Made by a program: the position numbers and the translations under genes
Notes under the pieces: model-generated
Seen by the model: the letters and a program-made list of their open reading frames with translations, nothing else
Database searches by the model: none
What the model was told of the DNA's origin: nothing
Source of the DNA: Dryocola sp051297175
GTDB taxonomy: Bacteria; Pseudomonadota; Gammaproteobacteria; Enterobacterales; Enterobacteriaceae
Direction of reading: 5' to 3'
Length of the DNA: 64,000 nt
NCBI RefSeq assembly: GCF_051297175.1
Contig: NZ_JBINNY010000001.1
Coordinates: 2,666,001 to 2,730,000, forward strand
In this document: positions 26,623 through 34,450 of the stretch, piece by piece
How positions within the stretch are numbered: position 1 is the stretch's first letter
How the letters are laid out: every line of letters starts with the position of its first letter

Positions 26623-28881
26623 ATGACATTGACGACTGGAAAAAAAGCCCTCACCTTAGCCATCGCCCTGCTGACCTCAACCGCCGCCCTTGCTCACGGC
26701 GGCGAGGCGCATATGGTGCCGATGGAAAAAACCCTCAAGGCGTTTGGCGCTGACGTGCAGTGGGACGACTACGCGCAGATGTTTACCCTTCTAAAAGACG
26801 GTGCCTATGTGAAGGTAAAACCTAATGCCCACTCCGCCATCGTCAACGGTAAAACGCTACAGCTAGCAGTGCCGGTTATTTTTAAAGATAAAACCGCGTA
26901 TATTTCAGACGGCTTTATTAACGAGGTATTCCAGTCCGGCCTCGATCAAACTTTTGCGGTAGAGAAAAAGCCGCATCCGCTTAATTCCCTTTCCGCCGAC
27001 GAAATAACCAAAGCCGTTTCTATTATTCAGGCCGCGCCTGGCTTTAAGCCCGGCACGCGCTTTACGGAAATATCGCTGCACGAGCCGCCTAAAGACCAGG
27101 TGTGGGATTTTGCGATGAGCGGCAAAGCGGTGACCGACGCGCGCAAGGCCGACGTCATCATGCTCAACGGCGCGCATATCATTGAAGGCGTGGTGGATTT
27201 GAACGCCGGGAAGGTTCTCGCCTGGCAGCCGATCCCCGGCGCGCACGGCATGGTGCTGCTGGATGATTTCGCAAGCGTGCAGTCGATAATCAACGGCAGC
27301 GCGGAGTTCGCAGAGGCGCTGAAAAAACACGGCGTCAGCGACCCGAAAAAGGTAATCACTACCCCGCTGACCGTCGGCTATTTCGACGGTAAAGACGGCC
27401 TGAAGCAGGACCAGCGGCTGCTGAAGGTGGTGAGCTATCTGGACGTTGGCGACGGCAACTACTGGGCGCACCCGATTGAGAACCTGGTGGCGGTGGTCGA
27501 TCTTGAGCAGAAGAAAATCATCAAAATCGAAGAAGGCCAGGTGATTCCGGTGCCGATGAACCCGCGCCCCTATGATGGCCGCGACCGGAACGCCGCGCCG
27601 CTTAAGCCGCTGGATATCGTCGAGCCGGAAGGCAAAAACTACACCATCACCGGCGACACCGTTCACTGGCAGAACTGGGATTTCCACCTGCGGCTGAACT
27701 CGCGCGTCGGCCCGATACTGTCCACCGTGACCTATAACGACGGCGGCACCAGGCGCAAGATTATGTACGAAGGATCGCTCGGCGGGATGATCGTGCCCTA
27801 CGGCGACCCGGACGTGGGCTGGTACTTTAAGGCCTATCTGGACGCGGGCGACTATGGCATGGGCACGCTCACCTCGCCAATCGCGCGCGGCAAAGACGCG
27901 CCGGGCAACGCGGTGCTGCTGGACGAAACCCTCGCCGATTACACCGGTAAACCGACCACTATCCCGCACGCGGTGGCTATTTTTGAGCGCTACGCCGGGC
28001 CGGAGTATAAGCACCAGGAGATGGGCCAGCCGAACGTCAGCACCGAGCGGCGCGAGCTGGTGGTACGCTGGATAAGCACCGTGGGCAACTACGACTACAT
28101 CTTCGACTGGGTATTCCACCAGAACGGCACCATCGGCATCGACGCGGGCGCAACGGGCATCGAGGCGGTGAAGGGCGTGCAGGCAAAAACCATGCACGAC
28201 GCCACCGCCAAAGACGACACCCGCTACGGCACGCTTATCGACCACAATATCGTCGGCACCACCCACCAGCATATTTATAACTTCCGCCTCGATCTGGACG
28301 TGGACGGCGAAAACAACAGGCTGGTCGCGCTCGACCCGGAGGTGAAGCCGAATACCGCAGGCGGCCCGCGCACCAGCACCATGCAGATTAACCAGTACGA
28401 CATCTCCACCGAGCAGCAGGCCGCGCAGAAGTTCGACCCCGGCACCATCCGCCTGCTGAGCAACACCCGCAAAGAGAACAGGATGGGCAACCCGGTTTCC
28501 TATCAGATAATCCCCTACGCGGGCGGCACCCACCCGGTGGCTACGGGCGCGAAGTTCGCCCCGGACGAATGGATTTATCACCGCCTGAGCTTTATGGATA
28601 AACAGCTGTGGGTAACGCGCTACAGCCCGGACGAGCGCTATTCGGAGGGCAAATACCCGAACCGTTCCGCGCACGATACGGGTCTCGGCCAGTACATCAA
28701 AGACAACCAGGCGTTGGATAACAGCGACGACGTGGTGTGGATGACCACCGGCACCACCCACGTCGCCCGCGCCGAAGAGTGGCCGATCATGCCAACCGAA
28801 TGGGTGCACGCGCTGCTCAAACCCTGGAACTTCTTTAATGAAACGCCAACGCTTGCCGAGGCGGGGAAGCAGAATAAATAG
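26623..28881 (+). CDS. tynA: Periplasmic copper amine oxidase (TynA/MaoA)
   Basis: 752 residues with a Sec signal peptide (KKALTLAIALLTSTAALA) and four-domain copper amine oxidase architecture. The cofactor tyrosine is Tyr490 of the precursor, in TVGNYDY, which autoxidises to topaquinone; copper-binding HQH appears in GTTHQHIYNF. It deaminates phenylethylamine and tyramine to aldehydes in the periplasm. The start at 26623 has CAGGAGTGAG upstream. In E. coli feaR and feaB flank it; neither is here. A diverged REP (28888-28919, TTTGAT arms) follows the stop. Confidence 0.96.
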   Translation: MTLTTGKKALTLAIALLTSTAALAHGGEAHMVPMEKTLKAFGADVQWDDYAQMFTLLKDGAYVKVKPNAHSAIVNGKTLQLAVPVIFKDKTAYISDGFINEVFQSGLDQTFAVEKKPHPLNSLSADEITKAVSIIQAAPGFKPGTRFTEISLHEPPKDQVWDFAMSGKAVTDARKADVIMLNGAHIIEGVVDLNAGKVLAWQPIPGAHGMVLLDDFASVQSIINGSAEFAEALKKHGVSDPKKVITTPLTVGYFDGKDGLKQDQRLLKVVSYLDVGDGNYWAHPIENLVAVVDLEQKKIIKIEEGQVIPVPMNPRPYDGRDRNAAPLKPLDIVEPEGKNYTITGDTVHWQNWDFHLRLNSRVGPILSTVTYNDGGTRRKIMYEGSLGGMIVPYGDPDVGWYFKAYLDAGDYGMGTLTSPIARGKDAPGNAVLLDETLADYTGKPTTIPHAVAIFERYAGPEYKHQEMGQPNVSTERRELVVRWISTVGNYDYIFDWVFHQNGTIGIDAGATGIEAVKGVQAKTMHDATAKDDTRYGTLIDHNIVGTTHQHIYNFRLDLDVDGENNRLVALDPEVKPNTAGGPRTSTMQINQYDISTEQQAAQKFDPGTIRLLSNTRKENRMGNPVSYQIIPYAGGTHPVATGAKFAPDEWIYHRLSFMDKQLWVTRYSPDERYSEGKYPNRSAHDTGLGQYIKDNQALDNSDDVVWMTTGTTHVARAEEWPIMPTEWVHALLKPWNFFNETPTLAEAGKQNK

Positions 28882-29017
28882 GCCGCTACGTTTGATCGCG
28901 CTGACGCTTATCAAACCTACGTACAGGGTGCATCATTCCCTTACCTGATTGTTGACGCCATGTTACAAAAGACGCGCATAAACTACGCTTATGGCAATCT
29001 AAACAGGAGAAAAACCA

Positions 29018-29773
29018 ATGCAGGACTGGAACCCGGCGCTGTATTTGCAGTTTGAAGCGGAACGCACCCGCCCGGCGGCCGAGCTTGCCGCGCGTATCCA
29101 CTCGCCCGACGCACGGCACATTTCGGATTTAGGCTGCGGCCCCGGCAACAGCACCGCGCTGCTGCATCAGGCGTGGCCGCAGGCAACGATCGCCGGGCTG
29201 GACAACTCGCCCGCGATGCTTGAAAAGGCCCGCGCGGCGCTGCCCGGCTGCACGTTTGAGCTGGTGGATATCGCCGAATGGCGGCCTGCCGTGAAGCAGG
29301 ACGTGATTTACGCCAACGCCTCGCTGCAGTGGCTGGGCAACCACCGCACTCTGTTTCCTCATCTTGCTCATCAGCTTGCGGAGAAAGGCGTTTTAGCGGT
29401 GCAGATGCCGGATAACTGGCAGGAGCCAACGCATGTGCTGATGCGCGAGGTGGCCGCAGAGCTGGGCAATCCCCCGGCCGGACGTGAGGCGCTGCTGAGC
29501 GCCAATGACTATTACGACCTGCTGGCCCAGGCGGGCTGCCTGGTGGATATCTGGCGAACCACCTACTTTCACGTGATGCCTTCGCACCGCGCGATTATCG
29601 AATGGCTAAGCTCCACCGGGCTGCGGCCCTACCTTGCCGGTCTTGACGCCATCCAGCAGGAAGCATTTCTGGAGCGCTATCACCACCTGTTGCAGCAGGC
29701 CTACCCGACGCAGGCGGACGGCAGCGTGCTGATGCTATTCCCGCGTTTGTTTATCGTCGCGCGTAGGGTTTAA
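29018..29773 (+). CDS. tam: Trans-aconitate 2-methyltransferase
   Basis: 251 residues (E. coli Tam 252). SAM-binding motif I DLGCGPGNS is at 37-45, followed by AGLDNSPAMLEKAR and YANASLQWLGNH typical of Tam. The enzyme methylates trans-aconitate, a spontaneous by-product that inhibits aconitase. It has a clear ribosome site (AACAGGAGAAA), stands alone, and converges with the membrane protein gene four bases after its stop. Confidence 0.94.
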   Translation: MQDWNPALYLQFEAERTRPAAELAARIHSPDARHISDLGCGPGNSTALLHQAWPQATIAGLDNSPAMLEKARAALPGCTFELVDIAEWRPAVKQDVIYANASLQWLGNHRTLFPHLAHQLAEKGVLAVQMPDNWQEPTHVLMREVAAELGNPPAGREALLSANDYYDLLAQAGCLVDIWRTTYFHVMPSHRAIIEWLSSTGLRPYLAGLDAIQQEAFLERYHHLLQQAYPTQADGSVLMLFPRLFIVARRV

Positions 29774-29776
29774 AAG

Positions 29777-30379
29777 CTAGCCTCGGCCTGCGGTAGCCCG
29801 ATACCAGACCGCCGCCTGCAGGCAGAGGATATAGCCGAACATTTCGGTACCCTCCTCGACCATATTTTTCACCAGCCGGTTGTAGCCGTCGAGCATCAGC
29901 CCCTGCCACAGCTCGTGCATGCCGAACAGGCGGGAGAAGATCAGCACGCAGAGCAGGCCGGAGAGCATCATGCCGTAGGCGGGGTGACGCATGAACGCGG
30001 CCAGCCCCTCAAGCGCCCTTTCCCTGTTGCTGAACGCGTAGACAAGACAGGCGACGGCGGTCGCCAGCGCGAACCAAACCCAGGAGCCGTGGGCAAGCTC
30101 ATCAAAGGCGAAATCGAGTTCGCGAATTAACATGCAGGTGAAAAAACCGCCGATAAGTACGCTTACCGGGCGACGGGATGGGACTTTCCTGGCGTGTGCG
30201 AAAAACAGCAGCGCTATTAAAAAGAGGATGCTTTCCTGGGCAATTTCGGTGAAGGAGTTTTCGCGGACAAAATCGTGGAACCAGATAACGTCGCTAAACA
30301 AAATGAGCAGGCCTAAAACAACGGCAACGACGCTAATAATAACAAACAGCAGGCGCTTCAAAATAAAATTAATAGGCAT
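29777..30379 (-). CDS. Unrecognised polytopic membrane protein
   Basis: 200 residues with about six hydrophobic segments (near 8-28, 48-62, 73-88, 100-118, 135-152, 178-195) and short charged loops. I cannot name the family. Motifs of note are RENSFTEIAQESILF and VEEGTEMFGYILC, where acidic residues sit next to membrane segments. It converges on tam and has no operon partner on its own strand. Confidence 0.7.
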   Translation of the reverse strand: MPINFILKRLLFVIISVVAVVLGLLILFSDVIWFHDFVRENSFTEIAQESILFLIALLFFAHARKVPSRRPVSVLIGGFFTCMLIRELDFAFDELAHGSWVWFALATAVACLVYAFSNRERALEGLAAFMRHPAYGMMLSGLLCVLIFSRLFGMHELWQGLMLDGYNRLVKNMVEEGTEMFGYILCLQAAVWYRATAGRG

Positions 30380-30499
30380 AAGTCTTTCTAATTATAAAAA
30401 GGACATTATGCCTAATATTGACGGCAGGATATTCGCCATCCGTGCTCAAAGCCAAAGGTGAGCGCGCCAGGCCGCACGGGGCGGCCTTCTCACAGCAAA

Positions 30500-30934
30500 T
30501 CAACGGCTGGCAATATACTCTAACCGGCGCGCGCGCAGCGCATCGTAACACCAGTTATAAACCACGGTGTACGGCAGGAAGAACAGGAAGAAACCTATTT
30601 CGACCATAAAGGCTTTCAGCAGGGAAATATCCAGCATCCAGGCCGCCAGCGGCAGGCCAATTAATATAAACCCGCCTTCAAATCCCAGCGCGTGAGCGAT
30701 ACGCAGCGGCAGACGGCGTTTACGCCCGATCGGGAAAAATTTATCAAAGCCGGCGTTATAAATAACGTTCCAGACCATGGCGACGGTGGAGAGCATAATA
30801 GCCAGCGCCCCCATCTGGAACAGCGGCTTGTTCATGATCCACGCGGCGGCGGGCGCGCAGATTGCGATTGCGATGACTTCAAAACCTACCGCGTGAACGA
30901 CGCGTTCGGTGAACGATCTTTTTTGGGAATGCAT
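30500..30934 (-). CDS. PACE-family efflux transporter (AceI-like)
   Basis: 144 residues with two tandem 'bacterial transmembrane pair' repeats and four helices: RVVHAVGFEVIAIAI...WNVIYNAGFDKF in the first and RIAHALGFEGGFILIG...YNWCYDAL in the second. This is the proteobacterial antimicrobial compound efflux (PACE) family; AceI exports chlorhexidine, and natural substrates include short diamines. The start at 30934 (MHSQKRSFTERVVHAV) fits family length; longer in-frame starts would add a non-family tail. It is divergent from a LysR-type regulator, the usual AceI/AceR arrangement. Confidence 0.88.
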   Translation of the reverse strand: MHSQKRSFTERVVHAVGFEVIAIAICAPAAAWIMNKPLFQMGALAIMLSTVAMVWNVIYNAGFDKFFPIGRKRRLPLRIAHALGFEGGFILIGLPLAAWMLDISLLKAFMVEIGFFLFFLPYTVVYNWCYDALRARRLEYIASR

Positions 30935-31024
30935 AGTGATTAACTCCAATAGTGGTGCCATGCGCCCTATTCTCATCGCAATTACTGATACAATGAAATG
31001 AATAGCCATCGATAAAAGCGATAG

Positions 31025-31894
31025 ATGATGCAATATTCTCCTGAATCCCTTGAAGCCTTTCTGCAGGCCGTGGAAACCGGTTCGTTTTCGGCGGCGGCAC
31101 GCAAGCTGAAGAAAAGCCAGTCCACGGTCAGCACGGCGATTGCTAATCTCGAAGCCGATTTGGGCATCGTGCTGTTCGACAGAAGCAGCCGCCAGCCGGA
31201 GCTGACGCCGCAGGGGCACCACGTTTTACCCTACGTGCAGTCGATACTCGCCGCCAGCGAAAGGCTGGACGAGGTGTCGGTGCGCCTTGCCGGGAACGTC
31301 GAGCCGCGCCTGAGCTTTGTGCTGTCTGACGTGTGGCAGACCAGCCACCATGAATCAATTCTCAAACGCTTTTCGGAGCGCTTCCCGGAAATCGAGTTTG
31401 AATGCCTGATCGCCGAAGACGAGGACGTGATTGATTTGATTCAGTCCGGGCGAGCGCACGTCGGCGTGCTGCGCGTGCAGGAGCGTTATCCAATGGACGT
31501 GACGGTCGCGCGCCTGCAGGTGGGCGCGCAGATGTCCATCTACATCCACAGGCAGCACGCGCTTGCCGCGCTGAAAACGGTGGAGATGGAAACGCTACAC
31601 ACCTTCCGCCAGCTTTGCCTGAAAACCTATAAAGACCCGTCGCGCAACTCGGGCGGCGGGCCGTTCTGGTCGTCCCCGTCGCTGCTGATGCTGCTGGAAA
31701 TGGCGGAACAGGGCTTCGGCTGGGGCATCCTGCCGCGCTGGCTGGTAGAGCAGTTTGGGCACGACGTTCTTCAGGAGCTCACCGTGCCGGGCTGGCCGCA
31801 GCTGATTGACGTTGACGTGATGTGGTCGAACAAAGCGCCGCCTGGTGCGGCCGGGCGTTGGATTATCGACCAGTTGAGGGCGCAGCGGGCCTGA
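31025..31894 (+). CDS. LysR-type regulator, probable activator of the PACE gene
   Basis: 289 residues: an N-terminal winged helix (SLEAFLQAVETGSFSAAARKLKKSQSTVSTAIANLEADLG, residues 7-46) and a type-2 periplasmic-binding effector domain. The ATGATG start allows two positions one codon apart. It lies 90 bp from the divergently transcribed PACE gene, so by analogy with AceR it probably controls that gene in response to its substrate. This is inference from layout. Confidence 0.85.
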   Translation: MMQYSPESLEAFLQAVETGSFSAAARKLKKSQSTVSTAIANLEADLGIVLFDRSSRQPELTPQGHHVLPYVQSILAASERLDEVSVRLAGNVEPRLSFVLSDVWQTSHHESILKRFSERFPEIEFECLIAEDEDVIDLIQSGRAHVGVLRVQERYPMDVTVARLQVGAQMSIYIHRQHALAALKTVEMETLHTFRQLCLKTYKDPSRNSGGGPFWSSPSLLMLLEMAEQGFGWGILPRWLVEQFGHDVLQELTVPGWPQLIDVDVMWSNKAPPGAAGRWIIDQLRAQRA

Positions 31895-31943
31895 CCTGAG
31901 GGGGGCGTCTGTGGTACACTAACCTTCCCGGAGAATTTTTACG

Positions 31944-32177
31944 ATGAAGTCAGACGACACGCTGGACTGGTACCCCGCCCAGCTGCCCCCGGTCAAAATT
32001 ATCCTTGGCAACGCTGTCCTTGAAGTCAGCAAGTCAGGCCGCCCGATCAATACCCGCACGCTTCTTGAATATCTGCAGGTCACCCAGTCTCAGCAAAAAC
32101 GCCGCGACGATAAGGTTGCTATGCAGACCGCGATCGACGTTTTGCGCGATAACCAGAGATTACACGGCAGGAACTGA
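31944..32177 (+). CDS. Small YmgB/YcgZ-like protein (tentative)
   Basis: 77 residues. The segment ILGNAVLEVSKSGRPINTRTLLEYLQ resembles the helical core of the YcgZ/YmgA/YmgB (AriR) connector family, which dimerises and modulates biofilm and acid responses in E. coli, but I cannot confirm membership. An extended -10 (TGTGGTACACT, 31910-31920) and GGAGAA ribosome site precede it, so expression is likely. Confidence 0.6.
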   Translation: MKSDDTLDWYPAQLPPVKIILGNAVLEVSKSGRPINTRTLLEYLQVTQSQQKRRDDKVAMQTAIDVLRDNQRLHGRN

Positions 32178-32266
32178 GCGATAGGCGCGGATCGCCTGCC
32201 CGGCTCGAACATTTGGTAACCGGATGCGTGGTACAATGGCACTCGTTCTCTCAGAGGCTACCCGTC

Positions 32267-32431
32267 ATGTCATTCTTCGCTGATGCAATGAATCGTATCA
32301 ATGACAAAAGTACGACCACCGTTACCTGCCCGCAGTGCGGTAACAAATCCAAACAGCCGAGCAGCAAAATCCAGCGTGGTCAGGCGATGCTTTGCCCTGG
32401 CTGCAAAGCGCTATTTGTCATTACCCGTTAA
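32267..32431 (+). CDS. ynfU: YnfU-like small zinc-ribbon protein
   Basis: 54 residues with two CxxC pairs (TCPQCGN and LCPGCKA) about 19 residues apart, a complete zinc ribbon. It resembles the enterobacterial YnfU family, whose function is not known to me. The ATG at 32267 gives MSFFADAMNRINDK with GAGGCTA upstream; in-frame codons before it have no family appearance. An extended -10 (GTGGTACAAT, 32228-32237) lies 30 bp upstream. Confidence 0.65.
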   Translation: MSFFADAMNRINDKSTTTVTCPQCGNKSKQPSSKIQRGQAMLCPGCKALFVITR

Positions 32432-32573
32432 GGTATTCCGTCTGCTGGCGTTCTCCAGCAGGCGCTGAAAAGAGGGGCTGTGTGGCGAAGCGATAATGTG
32501 GAAGGGGGATAGCTAAGGGTTAAGTGATTTGTCGGGCGAAAAACGCGGTGCTGTCCGCCCGGCATAACCAATA

Positions 32574-32762
32574 TCAATGAATACCAAGACGGTAGGCGTG
32601 GGAGATCTCTTCGCGCAGTTCGAGGGAGGTCAGCTCCATCAGGTCGGCAAATTCCAGCTTGAGCTGGTTGAACCGAATCAGGTACTGGGCTGGAGTCAGG
32701 GTTTCTTCTTCCCGGCGGAGATACTCAAACGCAAGCGCGGTTGGGGTTATGTCAGTATTCAT
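32574..32762 (-). CDS. ydiH: YdiH-like conserved small protein
   Basis: 62 residues aligning end to end with E. coli YdiH as I recall it (xLAFEYLRRxxxTLTPAQYL, LKLEFADL, YRLGIH tail). It is predicted to be cytoplasmic and mostly helical. Function unknown. A good ribosome site (GAGGATTGCA) precedes the ATG. It is monocistronic, converging on the zinc-ribbon gene. Confidence 0.75.
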   Translation of the reverse strand: MNTDITPTALAFEYLRREEETLTPAQYLIRFNQLKLEFADLMELTSLELREEISHAYRLGIH

Positions 32763-32873
32763 TGCAATCCTCAGTCTTTTCGTTGTGAAAACGTAATAAT
32801 CATATCACGAACGGACTGCTCAAAAAACCGACTATTTATACATCACACAACTCTCTCAAAAATCATAAGCAGC

Positions 32874-32913
32874 GGGGCCGCCCACAACGGCAGGCAGCCC
32901 CGGCGCTTTACTT
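32874..32913 (-). terminator. Probable terminator of the phytase-like gene
   Basis: On the minus strand, CGGGGCTGCC and GGGCGGCCCCG form a GC-rich hairpin just after the stop codon at 32908; no strong T run follows, so the call is moderate. Confidence 0.45.
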
Positions 32914-34266
32914 CAGGCTTTCAGGCAGTTTGATAACCCACAGCTCGTTTTGCGATTCCGGTTTTTCCAGCGGCTTCAGCGCGATTTTGGCCGCCACCGC
33001 TTTGCCGTCTAACGTCAGGTGGCCCTTGCCATCCACTTCATAATCATCGGCTTTTTTGCCGCTGGCGTCGGGATTGTCCAGCACCGACCGTAGGCCAAAG
33101 TCGTTATCGTTGATGACGGCGATGGTCTGGTTATCGATAAGCGTCATCCCTTCAGCCTTTTCCTGCTGCCAGCCCAGCCTGCGTAAATCGAGGACTTCTT
33201 TTTTCTCCGCGAGCCGGATGCCGCGTTCTTTAAGCTGCTGCGCGTCGTTAAACTCGGGCGCTTTCTCCTTATCGAAGGCGCTAAGATCGCTCGCCTGAGC
33301 GAGGTCAACCACGTAGACCAGGTTGCGCATAACTTTGTTTTTATCGCCGCCCTGCTCAATCAGCAGGATGCGATGGTCGTCCAGCGCCACGATGTCGCCA
33401 ATTTTTGCATCCTTCGCTTTTTTATAGACGTCGGCGTCAATCGGGTAGCCGTACATCGCGGTTTTGCCGGTGGCCGGGTCGATGCTCACCAGGCGGGTAA
33501 ACAGCGCGCTGTTTTTGCTCTTGCCGTCAATGTCCAGCGTGCTTTGCACCGCCGCGATGATGCGCCCGTCCGGCATGCGCGTGATGCCCTCAAAGCCACG
33601 GTTAGCCTGACGCCATTTGATGATGTTCGGCAGACCGCCCGCCACGCCCTGCTCGCCTTGTTCCGCCTGCGGGCCGTACTTCTTAAGGATTTTGCCGCTG
33701 GCGTCAATGTTCACGATAAACGGGCCGTATTCGTCGCACAGCCAGTAGCCGCCCTTACCGTCCGGCGTGATGCCTTCGGTGTCCAGCCCGCGTTTATCGC
33801 CAGGCAACGTCTGCAGGGCGTCATCCAGCGCGATTTCATTGGTCGCACCAATCAAACCTTCCGGCAGCGGCAGCCCGCCGATCGGCCCCTGCTCGTCGTG
33901 CAGCGCGTGCGCGTCAATTGCCTGCGCCTTGCCGTCGCCCACGCGAATGGTCATAAGCAGCGGCGTGAATTTAGGATTGGTGAAGATCTTGGAGTCTTTC
34001 TTACCGGCCTTTGGCGAGTCGGCGTTTGGGCCTCGGTCGGTCACGGTGGCAAAAATCAGGTCGTTGCCGTCTTTACGGACAAACTGCAGGCCGGAGCCGA
34101 CGCCAACCGGCAGGCCGTTCGGGAATGCGCTGGCGTAGGTTCCCTTGTATTCAACGCTGTCACCCTGCGGGAAAGTGACAACGTAACGGTCAACCTGCGC
34201 GTCCTGCGCGTGGCTCAAGAGAGGAAACAGGCAGGTGAACATCAGGGCAATGGGCTTTAATTTCAT
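32908..34266 (-). CDS. Secreted esterase-like (phytase-like family) protein
   Basis: 452 residues with a Sec signal peptide (KPIALMFTCLFPLLSHA) and the 'esterase-like activity of phytase' beta-propeller domain: FATVTDRGPNADSP, GLDTEGITPDGKGGYWLCDEYGPFIV and FEGITRMPDGRIIAAVQS. It is probably periplasmic. Family members are linked to phosphate-ester hydrolysis but the substrate is unproven. The start at 34266 places the signal peptide at the N terminus. Single gene. Confidence 0.85.
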   Translation of the reverse strand: MKLKPIALMFTCLFPLLSHAQDAQVDRYVVTFPQGDSVEYKGTYASAFPNGLPVGVGSGLQFVRKDGNDLIFATVTDRGPNADSPKAGKKDSKIFTNPKFTPLLMTIRVGDGKAQAIDAHALHDEQGPIGGLPLPEGLIGATNEIALDDALQTLPGDKRGLDTEGITPDGKGGYWLCDEYGPFIVNIDASGKILKKYGPQAEQGEQGVAGGLPNIIKWRQANRGFEGITRMPDGRIIAAVQSTLDIDGKSKNSALFTRLVSIDPATGKTAMYGYPIDADVYKKAKDAKIGDIVALDDHRILLIEQGGDKNKVMRNLVYVVDLAQASDLSAFDKEKAPEFNDAQQLKERGIRLAEKKEVLDLRRLGWQQEKAEGMTLIDNQTIAVINDNDFGLRSVLDNPDASGKKADDYEVDGKGHLTLDGKAVAAKIALKPLEKPESQNELWVIKLPESLK

Positions 34267-34371
34267 GTTTTTTATACGCATCCAGGGATTGAAGTCACCG
34301 TTTTATATAGCAGCTACATGACACAAATATGACGTTTATTCCTCTTTAACTAGCAAGATCTTTTGCCTTCT

Positions 34372-34379
34372 GCCGATAA
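34372..34379 (+). promoter_or_regulatory. Sigma-28-like -10 element before chemoreceptor gene 1
   Basis: Exact GCCGATAA, the flagellar sigma factor FliA -10 core, 72 bp upstream of the chemoreceptor ATG at 34451. At the usual 11-bp spacing the -35 region GCAAGATC matches TAAAGTTT at only four of eight positions. Confidence 0.55.
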
Positions 34380-34450
34380 ATCTCTTGAGCAGTACAGCTT
34401 CACGTTCTTTGATGACGTGAATGATATTTTTTCATGTTTAAGGATTTACC

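Noticed and set aside
26905..28914. A 669-codon open frame antisense to tynA
   Set aside because: Shadow frame caused by GC-rich codon bias of tynA; Val/His/Arg-rich composition, no domain.
30470..30487. Terminator hairpin AGGCCGC/GCGGCCT after the PACE gene
   Set aside because: No T tract on the minus strand; too weak to call.
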